This document shows, piece after piece, positions 26,884 to 33,633 of a DNA stretch of 64,000 bases; the first letter of the stretch is position 1, and each line of letters opens with the position of its first letter. Source of the DNA: Nocardioides marmoriginsengisoli (GTDB lineage Bacteria > Actinomycetota > Actinomycetes > Propionibacteriales > Nocardioidaceae); the NCBI RefSeq assembly GCF_003725695.1, contig NZ_RJSE01000001.1, positions 62,001 to 126,000 of the forward strand. The letters run 5' to 3'. The notes beneath the pieces are model-generated. The model searched no databases and was not told the DNA's origin. It was given only the letters and a program-made list of their open reading frames with translations. Made by a program: the position numbers and the translations under genes.

Positions 26884-27405
26884 GTGTTCGGGAACCGTCG
26901 GCTCCGCGATCAGGGCGGCTTCGTGCTGCCGACGCGGCTGATGGTCTTCAGCGTCTCGGTGATCGCCCTTGCGGGACTGGTCTTCGTGGCGACCCAGGGC
27001 GACGACGACTCCCCGGCCAAGGCGAACCCGGCCGCGAACACCTCGAGCGCGCCGCTGGAGCCGGGCGGGACCGACCCGTCCACCCCGGTGATCACCCCGA
27101 CCACGACACCGAAGCCGCCGCCGGTGGTCAAGCGCGGCAGGACGAACGTCGTGATCTTCAACAACACCAACGTCAAGGGGCTCGCCGGCAAGACCGCGAC
27201 CCGCGCGTCGAAGGTCGGCTGGAACATCCTGACGACCGACAACTGGCAGGGGAACGTCGACACCAGCACGGTCTACTACGGGCCGAAGCTGAAGGCGGCC
27301 GCGCAGCTGCTCGCCGACGACCTGGGGATCAACCGGATCAAGGCATCCTTCGCCCCGATGAACCCGAAGAACCTGACGGTCATCCTCACCGACGACTACC
27401 GCTGA
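26884..27405 (+). CDS. Membrane-anchored LytR C-terminal domain protein
   Basis: 173 aa. A single N-terminal membrane helix (LMVFSVSVIALAGLVFVAT) comes first, then a Pro/Thr-rich linker (residues 40-85), and an extracellular LytR_C domain starting RTNVVIFNNTNVKGLAG and ending NLTVILTDDYR. It lacks the LytR-CpsA-Psr catalytic domain, so it cannot attach wall polymers itself; a cell-wall binding or protein-interaction role is inferred. GTG start. It lies 3 nt after DUF3263 and before otsB. Confidence 0.88.
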   Translation: MFGNRRLRDQGGFVLPTRLMVFSVSVIALAGLVFVATQGDDDSPAKANPAANTSSAPLEPGGTDPSTPVITPTTTPKPPPVVKRGRTNVVIFNNTNVKGLAGKTATRASKVGWNILTTDNWQGNVDTSTVYYGPKLKAAAQLLADDLGINRIKASFAPMNPKNLTVILTDDYR

Positions 27406-27426
27406 ACCTCTGATTGAGTAGTCCCC

Positions 27427-28272
27427 ATGGAGTTCAGCTCCGCTGACGGTGCCGAGCAGTACGCCGCCGTGGTCCGCGCGGGCCGGCGGCTGCTGGTCGC
27501 GCTCGACTTCGACGGGACCCTCTCGCCGATCGTCGACGACCCCGCGGTCGCGCACATCCACCCGGATGCCGGCGAGGTGCTGGACCGGCTCGCTGCCGAG
27601 GTCCGGTCGATCGCGGTGGTGACCGGGCGCCCGGCCCGGCAGGTGCTCGCGCTGGGCGGCCTGGACGAGGTCGGCGACGCGATCGCGGAGCACGGCCGGG
27701 AGCTGGTCGTCCTCGGTCAGTACGGCAACGAGCGGTGGACCTCGGCGCACCGCCGGGTGGTCTCGCCGAAGCCTCCGCCGGCGATCTCCGGCCTGATCCT
27801 CGCCCTGCCGCACCTGCTCCGCCGGGCCGGGGCGCCCGAGGCCTGGATCGAGGAGAAGGGCCTCGCGGTCGCGGTGCACACCCGGCGGCTGGCCGATCCC
27901 GCCGCTGCGTTCGAGCGGCTGCTCCCGGTGCTCACCGAGGCTGCTCGGGAACGCGGACTGAGCGTGGAGCCGGGCCGGCTGGTCGTCGAGATCCGCGCCT
28001 CCGGCATGGACAAGGGCCGGGCCCTGCACGCGCTGGTGTCGGAGTTCGAGGCCGGAGCGGTGGTCTTCGTCGGCGACGACCTCGGTGACGTCCCCGCATT
28101 CGAGGCGGTGCTGGAGCTGCGCGCGACCGGTCTGCCGACGCTGCTGGTCTGCTCGGGCTCGGACGAGGAGTCGGCGCTGAGGGCGCTGGCCGACGTCGAG
28201 GTGGCCGGCCCGGACGGGGTGATGGCGTTCCTCGCCGAGCTCGCGGAGGACGTCCGGATCCGGCACGCGTGA
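27427..28272 (+). CDS. otsB: Trehalose-6-phosphate phosphatase
   Basis: HAD-superfamily phosphatase releasing trehalose. The 281 aa contain motif I LDFDGTLSPIVDD with the nucleophile Asp, VVTGRPARQ, an EKG cap segment (IEEKGLAVAVH), the motif III Lys in GMDKGRAL, and motif IV FVGDDLGDVPAFEAV. Together with otsA it completes the OtsAB trehalose pathway. It starts 22 nt after the LytR_C gene and is followed after 6 nt by a 20-bp palindrome. Confidence 0.94.
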   Translation: MEFSSADGAEQYAAVVRAGRRLLVALDFDGTLSPIVDDPAVAHIHPDAGEVLDRLAAEVRSIAVVTGRPARQVLALGGLDEVGDAIAEHGRELVVLGQYGNERWTSAHRRVVSPKPPPAISGLILALPHLLRRAGAPEAWIEEKGLAVAVHTRRLADPAAAFERLLPVLTEAARERGLSVEPGRLVVEIRASGMDKGRALHALVSEFEAGAVVFVGDDLGDVPAFEAVLELRATGLPTLLVCSGSDEESALRALADVEVAGPDGVMAFLAELAEDVRIRHA

Positions 28273-28278
28273 CCAACA

Positions 28279-28298
28279 TCTGAGACAGGTGTCTCAGA
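28279..28298. other. Perfect 9-bp-arm palindrome after otsB
   Basis: TCTGAGACA-GG-TGTCTCAGA. As RNA it folds to an 8-bp stem with a 4-nt loop and could terminate otsB, although no T tract follows. As DNA it is a typical TetR-type operator, lying 37 nt upstream of the -10 of the SAM-riboswitch promoter. The core GAGACA..GTGT recurs at 5089-5121. Confidence 0.55.
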
Positions 28299-28334
28299 GT
28301 TCGGAATCGATGTGCGCTCGACGAAGCGGCTGCC

Positions 28335-28340
28335 TACGCT
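28335..28340 (+). promoter_or_regulatory. -10 of the SAM-riboswitch transcript
   Basis: TACGCT, about 10 nt before the first base of the riboswitch P1 stem; the predicted start is near 28347. No clear -35 is seen. Confidence 0.55.
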
Positions 28341-28349
28341 GGTGCACAG

Positions 28350-28491
28350 CTCATCGAGAGGGACTGAGGGAACGGCCCGTTGAAGTCCCGGCAACCGCCG
28401 CGCAAGCCTCCGATCGCCCGCCAGGGTTTCGGATCTGCGCGGTGCGGTGCCAAATCCGTCCTTGGTCGAGATCCGGCCTCGGGAAGATGAG
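28350..28491 (+). ncRNA. SAM-I (S-box) riboswitch
   Basis: P1 is closed by CTCATC (28350-28355) and GATGAG (28486-28491). Between them are the conserved S-box elements in order: CGAGAGGGACTGAGGGA, GGCCCGTTGAAGTCCC, GGCAACC, an extended P3 arm, then GGTGCCAAATCC and a P4 hairpin before GGGAAGATGAG. The kink-turn and SAM-contact positions match the SAM-I class, not the SAM-II or SAM-IV classes. The 3' P1 strand runs straight into AAGGAGG, the ribosome site of the next gene, so control is probably at translation initiation. SAM would repress expression, tying the downstream genes to methionine rather than threonine status. Confidence 0.92.
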
Positions 28492-28504
28492 AAGGAGGCC
28501 TCCT

Positions 28505-29776
28505 TTGAGCAACGTAACCGAGACGTCTGCCGGCACCGTCCTTCGCGACGGCGCGTTCGGCAACGCCACCGGCCTGATCTGTCGCGAGTGCGGCACCACC
28601 CAGGAGCTCGGGCCGCACTACGCGTGTCTGGAGTGCTTCGGTCCGCTCGAGATCGCCTACGACTTCCCGGCGGTCACCCGCGAGCAGATCGAGGCCGGTC
28701 CCGCGAACATCTGGCGCTACAAGGCGCTGCTCCCGGTCCCCGACGACATCGAGTCCTCGCCGAACACCGAGCCCGGCTTCACCCGGCTGCTCGAGGCGCA
28801 CAACCTGGGGCGCGAGCTCGGTGTCGACAAGCTCTGGGTCAAGGACGACTCGACCAACCCGACCAACTCCTTCAAGGACCGGGTGGTCGCCTGTGCGCTG
28901 AGCGCCGCGGTCGAGTTCGGCTCGAAGGTCTTCGCCTGTCCCTCCACCGGCAACCTGGCCAACGCGGTCGCCGCGGCCGGCGCCCGGGCCGGGATCAAGA
29001 CCGTGGTCTTCATCCCCAGCAACCTGGAGACCCCGAAGCAGGTCAACTCCGCGATCTTCACCGAGTCGCTGGTCGCCGTCGAGGGCAACTACGACGACGT
29101 CAACAAGCTCGCCTCCGAGATCGCCGGCGAGGAGGACGGCTGGGCGTTCGTCAACGTGAACGTCCGCCCCTTCTACGCCGAGGGTTCCAAGACGCTGGGC
29201 TACGAGATCGCCGAGCAGCTCGGCTGGCGGCTGCCCGACCAGGTCGTCATCCCGGTCGCGTCCGGCTCGCAGCTGACCAAGGTCGACAAGTCTTTCCAGG
29301 AGCTGATCAAGCTCGGCCTGGTCGAGGACAAGCCCTACAAGATCTACGGTGCCCAGGCCGAGGGCTGCGGTCCGGTCGCGACCGCCTTCAAGGCCGGCGT
29401 CGACGCGATCCGCCCGGTCAAGCCGGACACCATCGCGAAGTCGCTGGCGATCGGCAACCCGGCCGACGGGATCTACGTGCTCGACATCGCCCGCCGTACC
29501 GGGGGAGCGGTCGAGGAGGTCACCGACGACCAGATCCGCGACGGGATCGTGCTGCTCGCCCGGACCGAGGGCATCTTCACCGAGACCGCCGGCGGCACCA
29601 CCGTCGCCGTGCTGAAGAAGCTCGTCGAGACCGGCCAGCTCGACACCTCGCTCGAGACCGTCGTGATCAACACCGGCCACGGCCTCAAGACCCTGGACGC
29701 GATCTCCGACCGGGTCGGTCCGGTCGCCACCATCGCCCCGACGTACGACGCGTTCGCCGCGGCGGACATCGTCTGA
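28505..29776 (+). CDS. thrC: Threonine-synthase-family PLP enzyme under SAM riboswitch control
   Basis: 423 aa, fold-type II PLP enzyme. An N-terminal zinc ribbon has Cys26-x2-Cys29 and Cys41-x2-Cys44. The PLP Lys124 is in NPTNSFKDR, with CPSTGNLANAVAA (phosphate-binding Ser/Asn loop) and a C-terminal VVINTGHGLKT. By family it converts O-phosphohomoserine to threonine. However, it is not in a hom-thrC-thrB operon, it has a SAM-I riboswitch, and its partner is a sulfur carrier, so a homocysteine-forming role with O-phosphohomoserine is plausible. The TTG start at 28505 lies 6 nt after AAGGAGG; upstream ATG/GTG codons would be inside the riboswitch. Confidence 0.85.
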   Translation: MSNVTETSAGTVLRDGAFGNATGLICRECGTTQELGPHYACLECFGPLEIAYDFPAVTREQIEAGPANIWRYKALLPVPDDIESSPNTEPGFTRLLEAHNLGRELGVDKLWVKDDSTNPTNSFKDRVVACALSAAVEFGSKVFACPSTGNLANAVAAAGARAGIKTVVFIPSNLETPKQVNSAIFTESLVAVEGNYDDVNKLASEIAGEEDGWAFVNVNVRPFYAEGSKTLGYEIAEQLGWRLPDQVVIPVASGSQLTKVDKSFQELIKLGLVEDKPYKIYGAQAEGCGPVATAFKAGVDAIRPVKPDTIAKSLAIGNPADGIYVLDIARRTGGAVEEVTDDQIRDGIVLLARTEGIFTETAGGTTVAVLKKLVETGQLDTSLETVVINTGHGLKTLDAISDRVGPVATIAPTYDAFAAADIV

Positions 29777-29803
29777 CAGCCCGACCCAGCACCGAGGAGA
29801 ACC

Positions 29804-30079
29804 ATGAGCGTGTCCGTCCGCATCCCCACCATCCTGCGCACCTACACCGGTGGCGACTCCGAGGTCACTGCCGAGGGCGGTGACCTGAGCGCGGTCCTGG
29901 ACAACCTTGAGGCCAACTACCCCGGCATCAAGGCGCGGATCCTGGACGACGGCGGCGACATCCGCCGCTTCGTGAACGTGTACGTCGGCAACGAGGACGT
30001 CCGCTTCCTCGACAGCCTCGGCACCGCGACGCCGGCCGGTGTCCAGGTCTCGATCATCCCGGCCGTCGCCGGAGGCTGA
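29804..30079 (+). CDS. MoaD/ThiS/CysO-type sulfur-carrier protein
   Basis: 91 aa with a ubiquitin-like beta-grasp fold: IPTILRTYTGG at the start, GDLSAVLDNLEANYPGI, FVNVYVGNEDVRFL, and the exposed C-terminal Gly-Gly (IPAVAGG), which is the site of adenylation and thiocarboxylation by an E1-like enzyme. It most resembles CysO, which gives its sulfur to O-phosphoserine in CysM-dependent cysteine synthesis. It lies 27 nt after the ThrC-like gene with a GAGGAG site, in the same riboswitch-controlled transcript. No MoeZ-type activating enzyme or Mec peptidase is in the window. Confidence 0.9.
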   Translation: MSVSVRIPTILRTYTGGDSEVTAEGGDLSAVLDNLEANYPGIKARILDDGGDIRRFVNVYVGNEDVRFLDSLGTATPAGVQVSIIPAVAGG

Positions 30080-30080
30080 C

Positions 30081-30467
30081 GTGAAGCCCGTCGCCCTCCT
30101 CGCCGGAGCGGCCCTCGGGCTGCTCTCCGCGGAGCCGGTACGACGGCTCGGCGGCCGGCGCGGCGTGATCGGCGCCGGTGCCGGGCTGGTGACGGCAGCG
30201 GTGATCTATCCGGCCGCCCGCCGGGACCGGGGGCCGTCGGGTGCGCTCGCCGTCGAGGCGGGCGTGGTGCTGGCCACGACGGCGCTGGCCGCGGTCGCTG
30301 CCGGTGGTTCGCCGGCGACCGGGCGGCGGCTGCTGGCCCTGGGCTGGGCGACGCACGCGATCTTCGACTACGCCCAGGGGCCGAGCGCGGACTCGCGGCT
30401 GCCGGCCTGGTACCCGGACCTGTGCGCCGGCTACGACGTCGCGTTCGCGGCGCGGATCGCCGGTTGA
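30081..30467 (+). CDS. Small membrane protein of unknown function
   Basis: 128 aa with three or four hydrophobic Ala/Gly/Leu-rich segments and a more polar C-terminal part (LGWATHAIFDYAQGP, then RLPAWYPDLCAGYDVAFAARI). No family is recognised. The GTG start at 30081 is one nucleotide after the sulfur-carrier stop, so it is the third gene of the riboswitch operon. A GGAGG ribosome site lies inside the preceding gene's last codons. Confidence 0.75.
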   Translation: MKPVALLAGAALGLLSAEPVRRLGGRRGVIGAGAGLVTAAVIYPAARRDRGPSGALAVEAGVVLATTALAAVAAGGSPATGRRLLALGWATHAIFDYAQGPSADSRLPAWYPDLCAGYDVAFAARIAG

Positions 30468-30472
30468 CGCGA

Positions 30473-30506
30473 CGACAGGCCCGACCCGCACTGGCCGGAC
30501 CTGTCG
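30473..30506. terminator. Candidate bidirectional terminator
   Basis: 7-bp arms CGACAGG / CCTGTCG around a 20-nt GC-rich loop, between the ends of two convergent genes. There is no T tract, so the call is tentative. Confidence 0.4.
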
Positions 30507-30519
30507 ACGACCGTCTGCC

Positions 30520-31074
30520 TCAGCAGACAACGATCAGGTGGAACCCGCGGTCGGCCTGTGCGCTGCCGTCCGCCGTCCTGGTGGTCAGGAAGACCGCGTT
30601 GGCGTTGCCGGACCGGTCGGCGACGTTGGCCTGCCCGGTCGTCGAGCTGGCTCCCGGCGTACCCACCGTGGCGCTGAAGGCGCACGCCCGGATGTCCCGG
30701 TGGAAGTCGACGTAGTAGGTGCCGGTTCCGCCCTTGCTCACCGTGACGCCACCGCTCTGGTCGACGACGGCGGCGTTGCTCTCCACGGTGGCGAAGTAGA
30801 CGCCGACGTCGTCGTGGGAGAGCGAGCCGTTCTTGACGTCCGCGCCGGTCAGCGACCCGTCCTTGACGTCCGCGCTCCCCAGCGATCCGTCCCTGACGTC
30901 GGTACCGGTCAGCGCGTTGTTGCGCACGTCGATGCTCTGGATGGTGTTGTTCTTGATCTTCGCGCTGGTGATCAGCCCGCCGGCGACGGCGGTGCCGCCA
31001 CCGAACAGGATCAGCGCGACGGTGGCGACCACCACGGTCATGACCGTCGAGCGCGGCTTGAGTGACTTCTTCAT
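30520..31074 (-). CDS. Secreted protein with short tandem repeats
   Basis: 184 aa. The signal peptide is MKKSLKPRSTVMTVVVATVA plus ALILFGGGTAVA. Residues 38-85 hold a run of about 10-residue repeats of the type (N/D)(N/G)(A/S)L(T/G)(G/S)xDV(R/K), which suggests a small beta-solenoid. The rest has YFATVESNAAVV and VDFHRDIRACAFSATVG, as in trimeric fibre or lectin-like tails of actinobacterial secreted proteins. Two Cys near the C-terminus could form a disulfide. A good GAGGAGG-type site precedes the ATG. Function unknown. Confidence 0.8.
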   Translation of the reverse strand: MKKSLKPRSTVMTVVVATVALILFGGGTAVAGGLITSAKIKNNTIQSIDVRNNALTGTDVRDGSLGSADVKDGSLTGADVKNGSLSHDDVGVYFATVESNAAVVDQSGGVTVSKGGTGTYYVDFHRDIRACAFSATVGTPGASSTTGQANVADRSGNANAVFLTTRTADGSAQADRGFHLIVVC

Positions 31075-31198
31075 GGTGCTTCCTCCTCGTGGGGGCGTCG
31101 CGAGAGGCCCGAGACGCGTTTGCCGAGTAGAGGGAGTCCGGCGTCGGGTTGATACGTCATTGCCGGGATTCGGTTCGAGGTGGGTCTAGGGTCCGACC

Positions 31199-31852
31199 AT
31201 GAGTCGGGACCGGGTCTTCCACCTGGCGACCTTCTGCGTCGCCGCCTTCGCGATCGTGCTCCAGCTGGCGCTCGTCATCGACGGGTACGCCGTCATCGAC
31301 GACACCACCCGGCCGGACACCGGCACCGCGCTGATCAGGTTCTGCTCCTACCTGACGATCTGGAGCAACGTGCTGGTCGCCTGGTCGACGCTGACCCTGG
31401 CGCTGGGTCGCGACCGCGACACGGTCTGGTGGCGGGCGCTCCGGCTCGACGCCGTGGTGATCTGCTTCGGCGGCGGGATCGTGCACTTCTTCCTGCTCCG
31501 GCCGCACCTGGACCACCTCTTCGGCTGGAGCATCGTCGCCGACCGGCTGCTGCACCTGGTGGTGCCGATCCTGGTCCTGATCGGGTGGCTGCTGTTCGGG
31601 CCCCGCGGGCGCGCCCGCACCCGGGACATCGGCCCGTTCCTGGTGGTCCCGGTCTTCTGGCTGGTCTACACGCTGATCCGCGGCGAGATCGTCGACTGGT
31701 ACCCGTACCCGTTCATCGACGTGATCAAGCACGGCTACGCCCAGGTGCTCGCGACCTGCGTCGGGATCTCGGTGCTGATGCTCGGGCTGGCGTGGCTCGC
31801 CGTACGGGCGGACGCGGCGCTCACCAAGAAGGCGGCGCTCACCAAGAAGTGA
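31199..31852 (+). CDS. Pr6Pr-family membrane protein
   Basis: 217 aa with six hydrophobic segments: a first TM with LATFCVAAFAIVLQLAL, then FCSYLTIWSNVLVAWSTLTLAL, VICFGGGIVHFFLL, a His-rich loop LLHLVVPILVLIGWLLF, PFLVVPVFWLVYTLIRGE and a last TM. This matches the Pr6Pr family of actinobacterial membrane proteins of unknown function. TAGGGT lies exactly 6 nt before ATG 31199 (leaderless). The C-terminus AALTKKAALTKK comes from an 18-bp tandem duplication that also covers the stop of the convergent sigma gene. Confidence 0.85.
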   Translation: MSRDRVFHLATFCVAAFAIVLQLALVIDGYAVIDDTTRPDTGTALIRFCSYLTIWSNVLVAWSTLTLALGRDRDTVWWRALRLDAVVICFGGGIVHFFLLRPHLDHLFGWSIVADRLLHLVVPILVLIGWLLFGPRGRARTRDIGPFLVVPVFWLVYTLIRGEIVDWYPYPFIDVIKHGYAQVLATCVGISVLMLGLAWLAVRADAALTKKAALTKK

Positions 31853-33080
31853 GTCGTGCGGCCAGGTACCGCCGCTCGGCCTCGTTGTCGACCAGCGCGA
31901 GGGCCTGCGCCAGCTGGTCCTTCGCCTCCTCGGTCCGGCCGGCGCGGTGCAGCAGCTCCGCCCGTACGCCGGGCAGCCGGTGCCCGGGCAGCTCCAGCCC
32001 GTCGAGCAGCGCCAGCGCCGCCAGCGGGCCATCGGTCTCGGCCACGGCGACGGCCCGGTTCAGCCGGACGACGGGGGAGCCGGTCAGGTCCTCGAGCTCC
32101 CGGTAGTAGCCGGCGATGCGCAGCCAGGCCGTTCCCTCGGAGGTGACGGCGACCGTGTGCTCGGAGGCGATCAGGGCCTCCAGCAGCCACCGGGTCGGGG
32201 TGGCGTCGACCAGCGGGGTGAGCAGGTCCAGCGCCTCGCCGCTCTCGTCGAAGTGCCAGCGACCGCGATCCTGGTCGGGCAGCAGGACCAGGTCCTCGCC
32301 CACCACCCGGGCGTCGCGGCGGGCGTGCTGGAGCAGCATCAGCGCCAGCAGGGCGTCGAGGTCCGCATGGCCCGGGGCGACGTCGCGCAGCACCCGGACC
32401 AGCCGGATCGCCTCGCCGGCGAGCTCGGGCCGGTGCACGTCGGCGCCGCTACCGGGGGCGTAGCCGGCGGTGAAGGCCAGGTAGGCGATCGACGCGGCCG
32501 AGGAGATCCGCTGGTCGAGCTCGCGGTGCCCCGGGACCGTGAAGGTCTCGCCGGCCACCCGGTGGCGCGCTCTGGTCAGCCGGGCCGCCATCGTCGGCGT
32601 ACTGACCAGGAAGAGCCGGGCGATGTCGGCGGTCGAGACGCCGAGGACCATCCGCAGGGTCAGTGCCGCGGCTGCCTCGGGCGCCAGGCTCGGGTGCGCG
32701 CAGAGCAGCACCAGCCGCAACCGCTCGTCGAGGAGCTCCTCACCGGTGTCGGCCATCACTCGCTGGGCCTCCTCGGTGAGCTCGGCCTCGACGCCGAGCA
32801 GCGGCATCCGCCGGGCGAGGACGGCGTCCGAGCGCAGCCGGTCCACGATCCGCCGGCGCGCAGCGGTCAGCAGCCAGGCGGGCGGATTGCCGGGGACGCC
32901 GTCGTTCGGCCAGGTCCGGCTGGCCGCCTCGAAGGCGTCCGCGAGCCCGTCCTCGGCGAGGTCCAGGCGCCGGTACTGGGCGACCAGCAGCGCCAGCAGC
33001 CGCCCCCACTCCGCCCGCCACACCTCTTCCACCTCGTTGAGTAGGCCGTTCTTGTCGGTCGAGTGGGCCGCTTCTGTCAT
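31839..33080 (-). CDS. ECF RNA polymerase sigma factor with C-terminal SnoaL/TPR-like extension (ECF42 type)
   Basis: 413 aa. Region 2 is in residues 15-80 (LLALLVAQYRRLDLAEDGLADAFEAA and WLLTAARRRIVDRLR), region 4 in about 115-185 with the HTH in MVLGVSTADIARLFLVSTPTMAARLTRAR. A long helical C-terminal domain of about 200 aa (DUF6596, TPR-like) follows, with HARRDARV, LNRAVAVAETDGP and LLHRAGRTEEA. Sigma factors of this kind lack an anti-sigma factor and pair with DGPF/YCII proteins, and exactly such a gene lies upstream. Starts at ATG 33080. Its 3' end overlaps the convergent Pr6Pr gene by 14 nt. Confidence 0.9.
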   Translation of the reverse strand: MTEAAHSTDKNGLLNEVEEVWRAEWGRLLALLVAQYRRLDLAEDGLADAFEAASRTWPNDGVPGNPPAWLLTAARRRIVDRLRSDAVLARRMPLLGVEAELTEEAQRVMADTGEELLDERLRLVLLCAHPSLAPEAAAALTLRMVLGVSTADIARLFLVSTPTMAARLTRARHRVAGETFTVPGHRELDQRISSAASIAYLAFTAGYAPGSGADVHRPELAGEAIRLVRVLRDVAPGHADLDALLALMLLQHARRDARVVGEDLVLLPDQDRGRWHFDESGEALDLLTPLVDATPTRWLLEALIASEHTVAVTSEGTAWLRIAGYYRELEDLTGSPVVRLNRAVAVAETDGPLAALALLDGLELPGHRLPGVRAELLHRAGRTEEAKDQLAQALALVDNEAERRYLAARLTSW

Positions 33081-33142
33081 CGGAGTACCCCGGCCGAGCG
33101 ACGGAAAGGGACCACTCGACGGGCAGGAAGGGCCCACTCGAC
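33058..33142. repeat. Inverted and tandem copies of a GTCGAGTGGGCC motif
   Basis: GTCGAGTGGGCC at 33058-33069 (just inside the sigma gene start) and its exact complement GGCCCACTCGAC at 33131-33142 (upstream) form 12-bp arms. A third copy, GGACCACTCGAC, lies at 33109-33120, so the leader has two tandem units of about 22 nt. The same motif forms the long hairpin at 60611-60698. Confidence 0.6.
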
Positions 33143-33151
33143 GGACATGGG

Positions 33152-33505
33152 TCAGCTGTGGTCGACGGTGGGGCGGACCTCGACGCTCGCGCCACCGTCG
33201 GCGAGGACACCGCAGACCTTCAGGAGGTCGTCGAGGTTGTCGGTGATCACGGTGTAGTAGCCGCCGAGCTGCTCCGCCGACTCGGCGTACGGGCCGTCGG
33301 TCACGGAGACGTTGTCGAGGGAGCCGGTGACGGTCTTGGCGGCGCTGCTCGGCTGGAGCTCGTTGCCTCCGGTCACCTGGTGTCCGCGCGCCTCGAGCAG
33401 CTCGGTGAACTTGCGGTGCCGCTCGAACATCTCCGCCTGCTGCTCGGCGCTGGCGTTGGCCCAGACGCTCTCGTCGCCGGGCAGGAGAACGATGTACTCG
33501 GTCAT
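33152..33505 (-). CDS. DGPF/YCII-domain protein
   Basis: 117 aa. YCII-related fold with the diagnostic VTDGPYAESAEQLGGYYTV segment (DGPF motif, here DGPY) and an N-terminal MTEYIVLLPGDES. Such proteins are strictly linked to ECF42-type sigma factors and may sense or process a small molecule, but no activity is established. It precedes the sigma gene on the same strand with a 71-nt repeat-bearing gap. ATG 33505 follows GAGAGGAACC. Confidence 0.9.
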   Translation of the reverse strand: MTEYIVLLPGDESVWANASAEQQAEMFERHRKFTELLEARGHQVTGGNELQPSSAAKTVTGSLDNVSVTDGPYAESAEQLGGYYTVITDNLDDLLKVCGVLADGGASVEVRPTVDHS

Positions 33506-33633
33506 GGTGGTTCCTCTCGGTTGTTCGGAGTCTGACACCGGGATGACGGGCGGGACAGATCGGAATCGACAGCTGCCGGGGAATTTCCGGGAATACGGGC
33601 TCCGGGCGCCGTACCGGCGCGTTAGTTTCGACC

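Noticed and set aside
28279..28298. Palindrome called firmly as a terminator for otsB
   Set aside because: No T tract and operator-like symmetry; left as undetermined.
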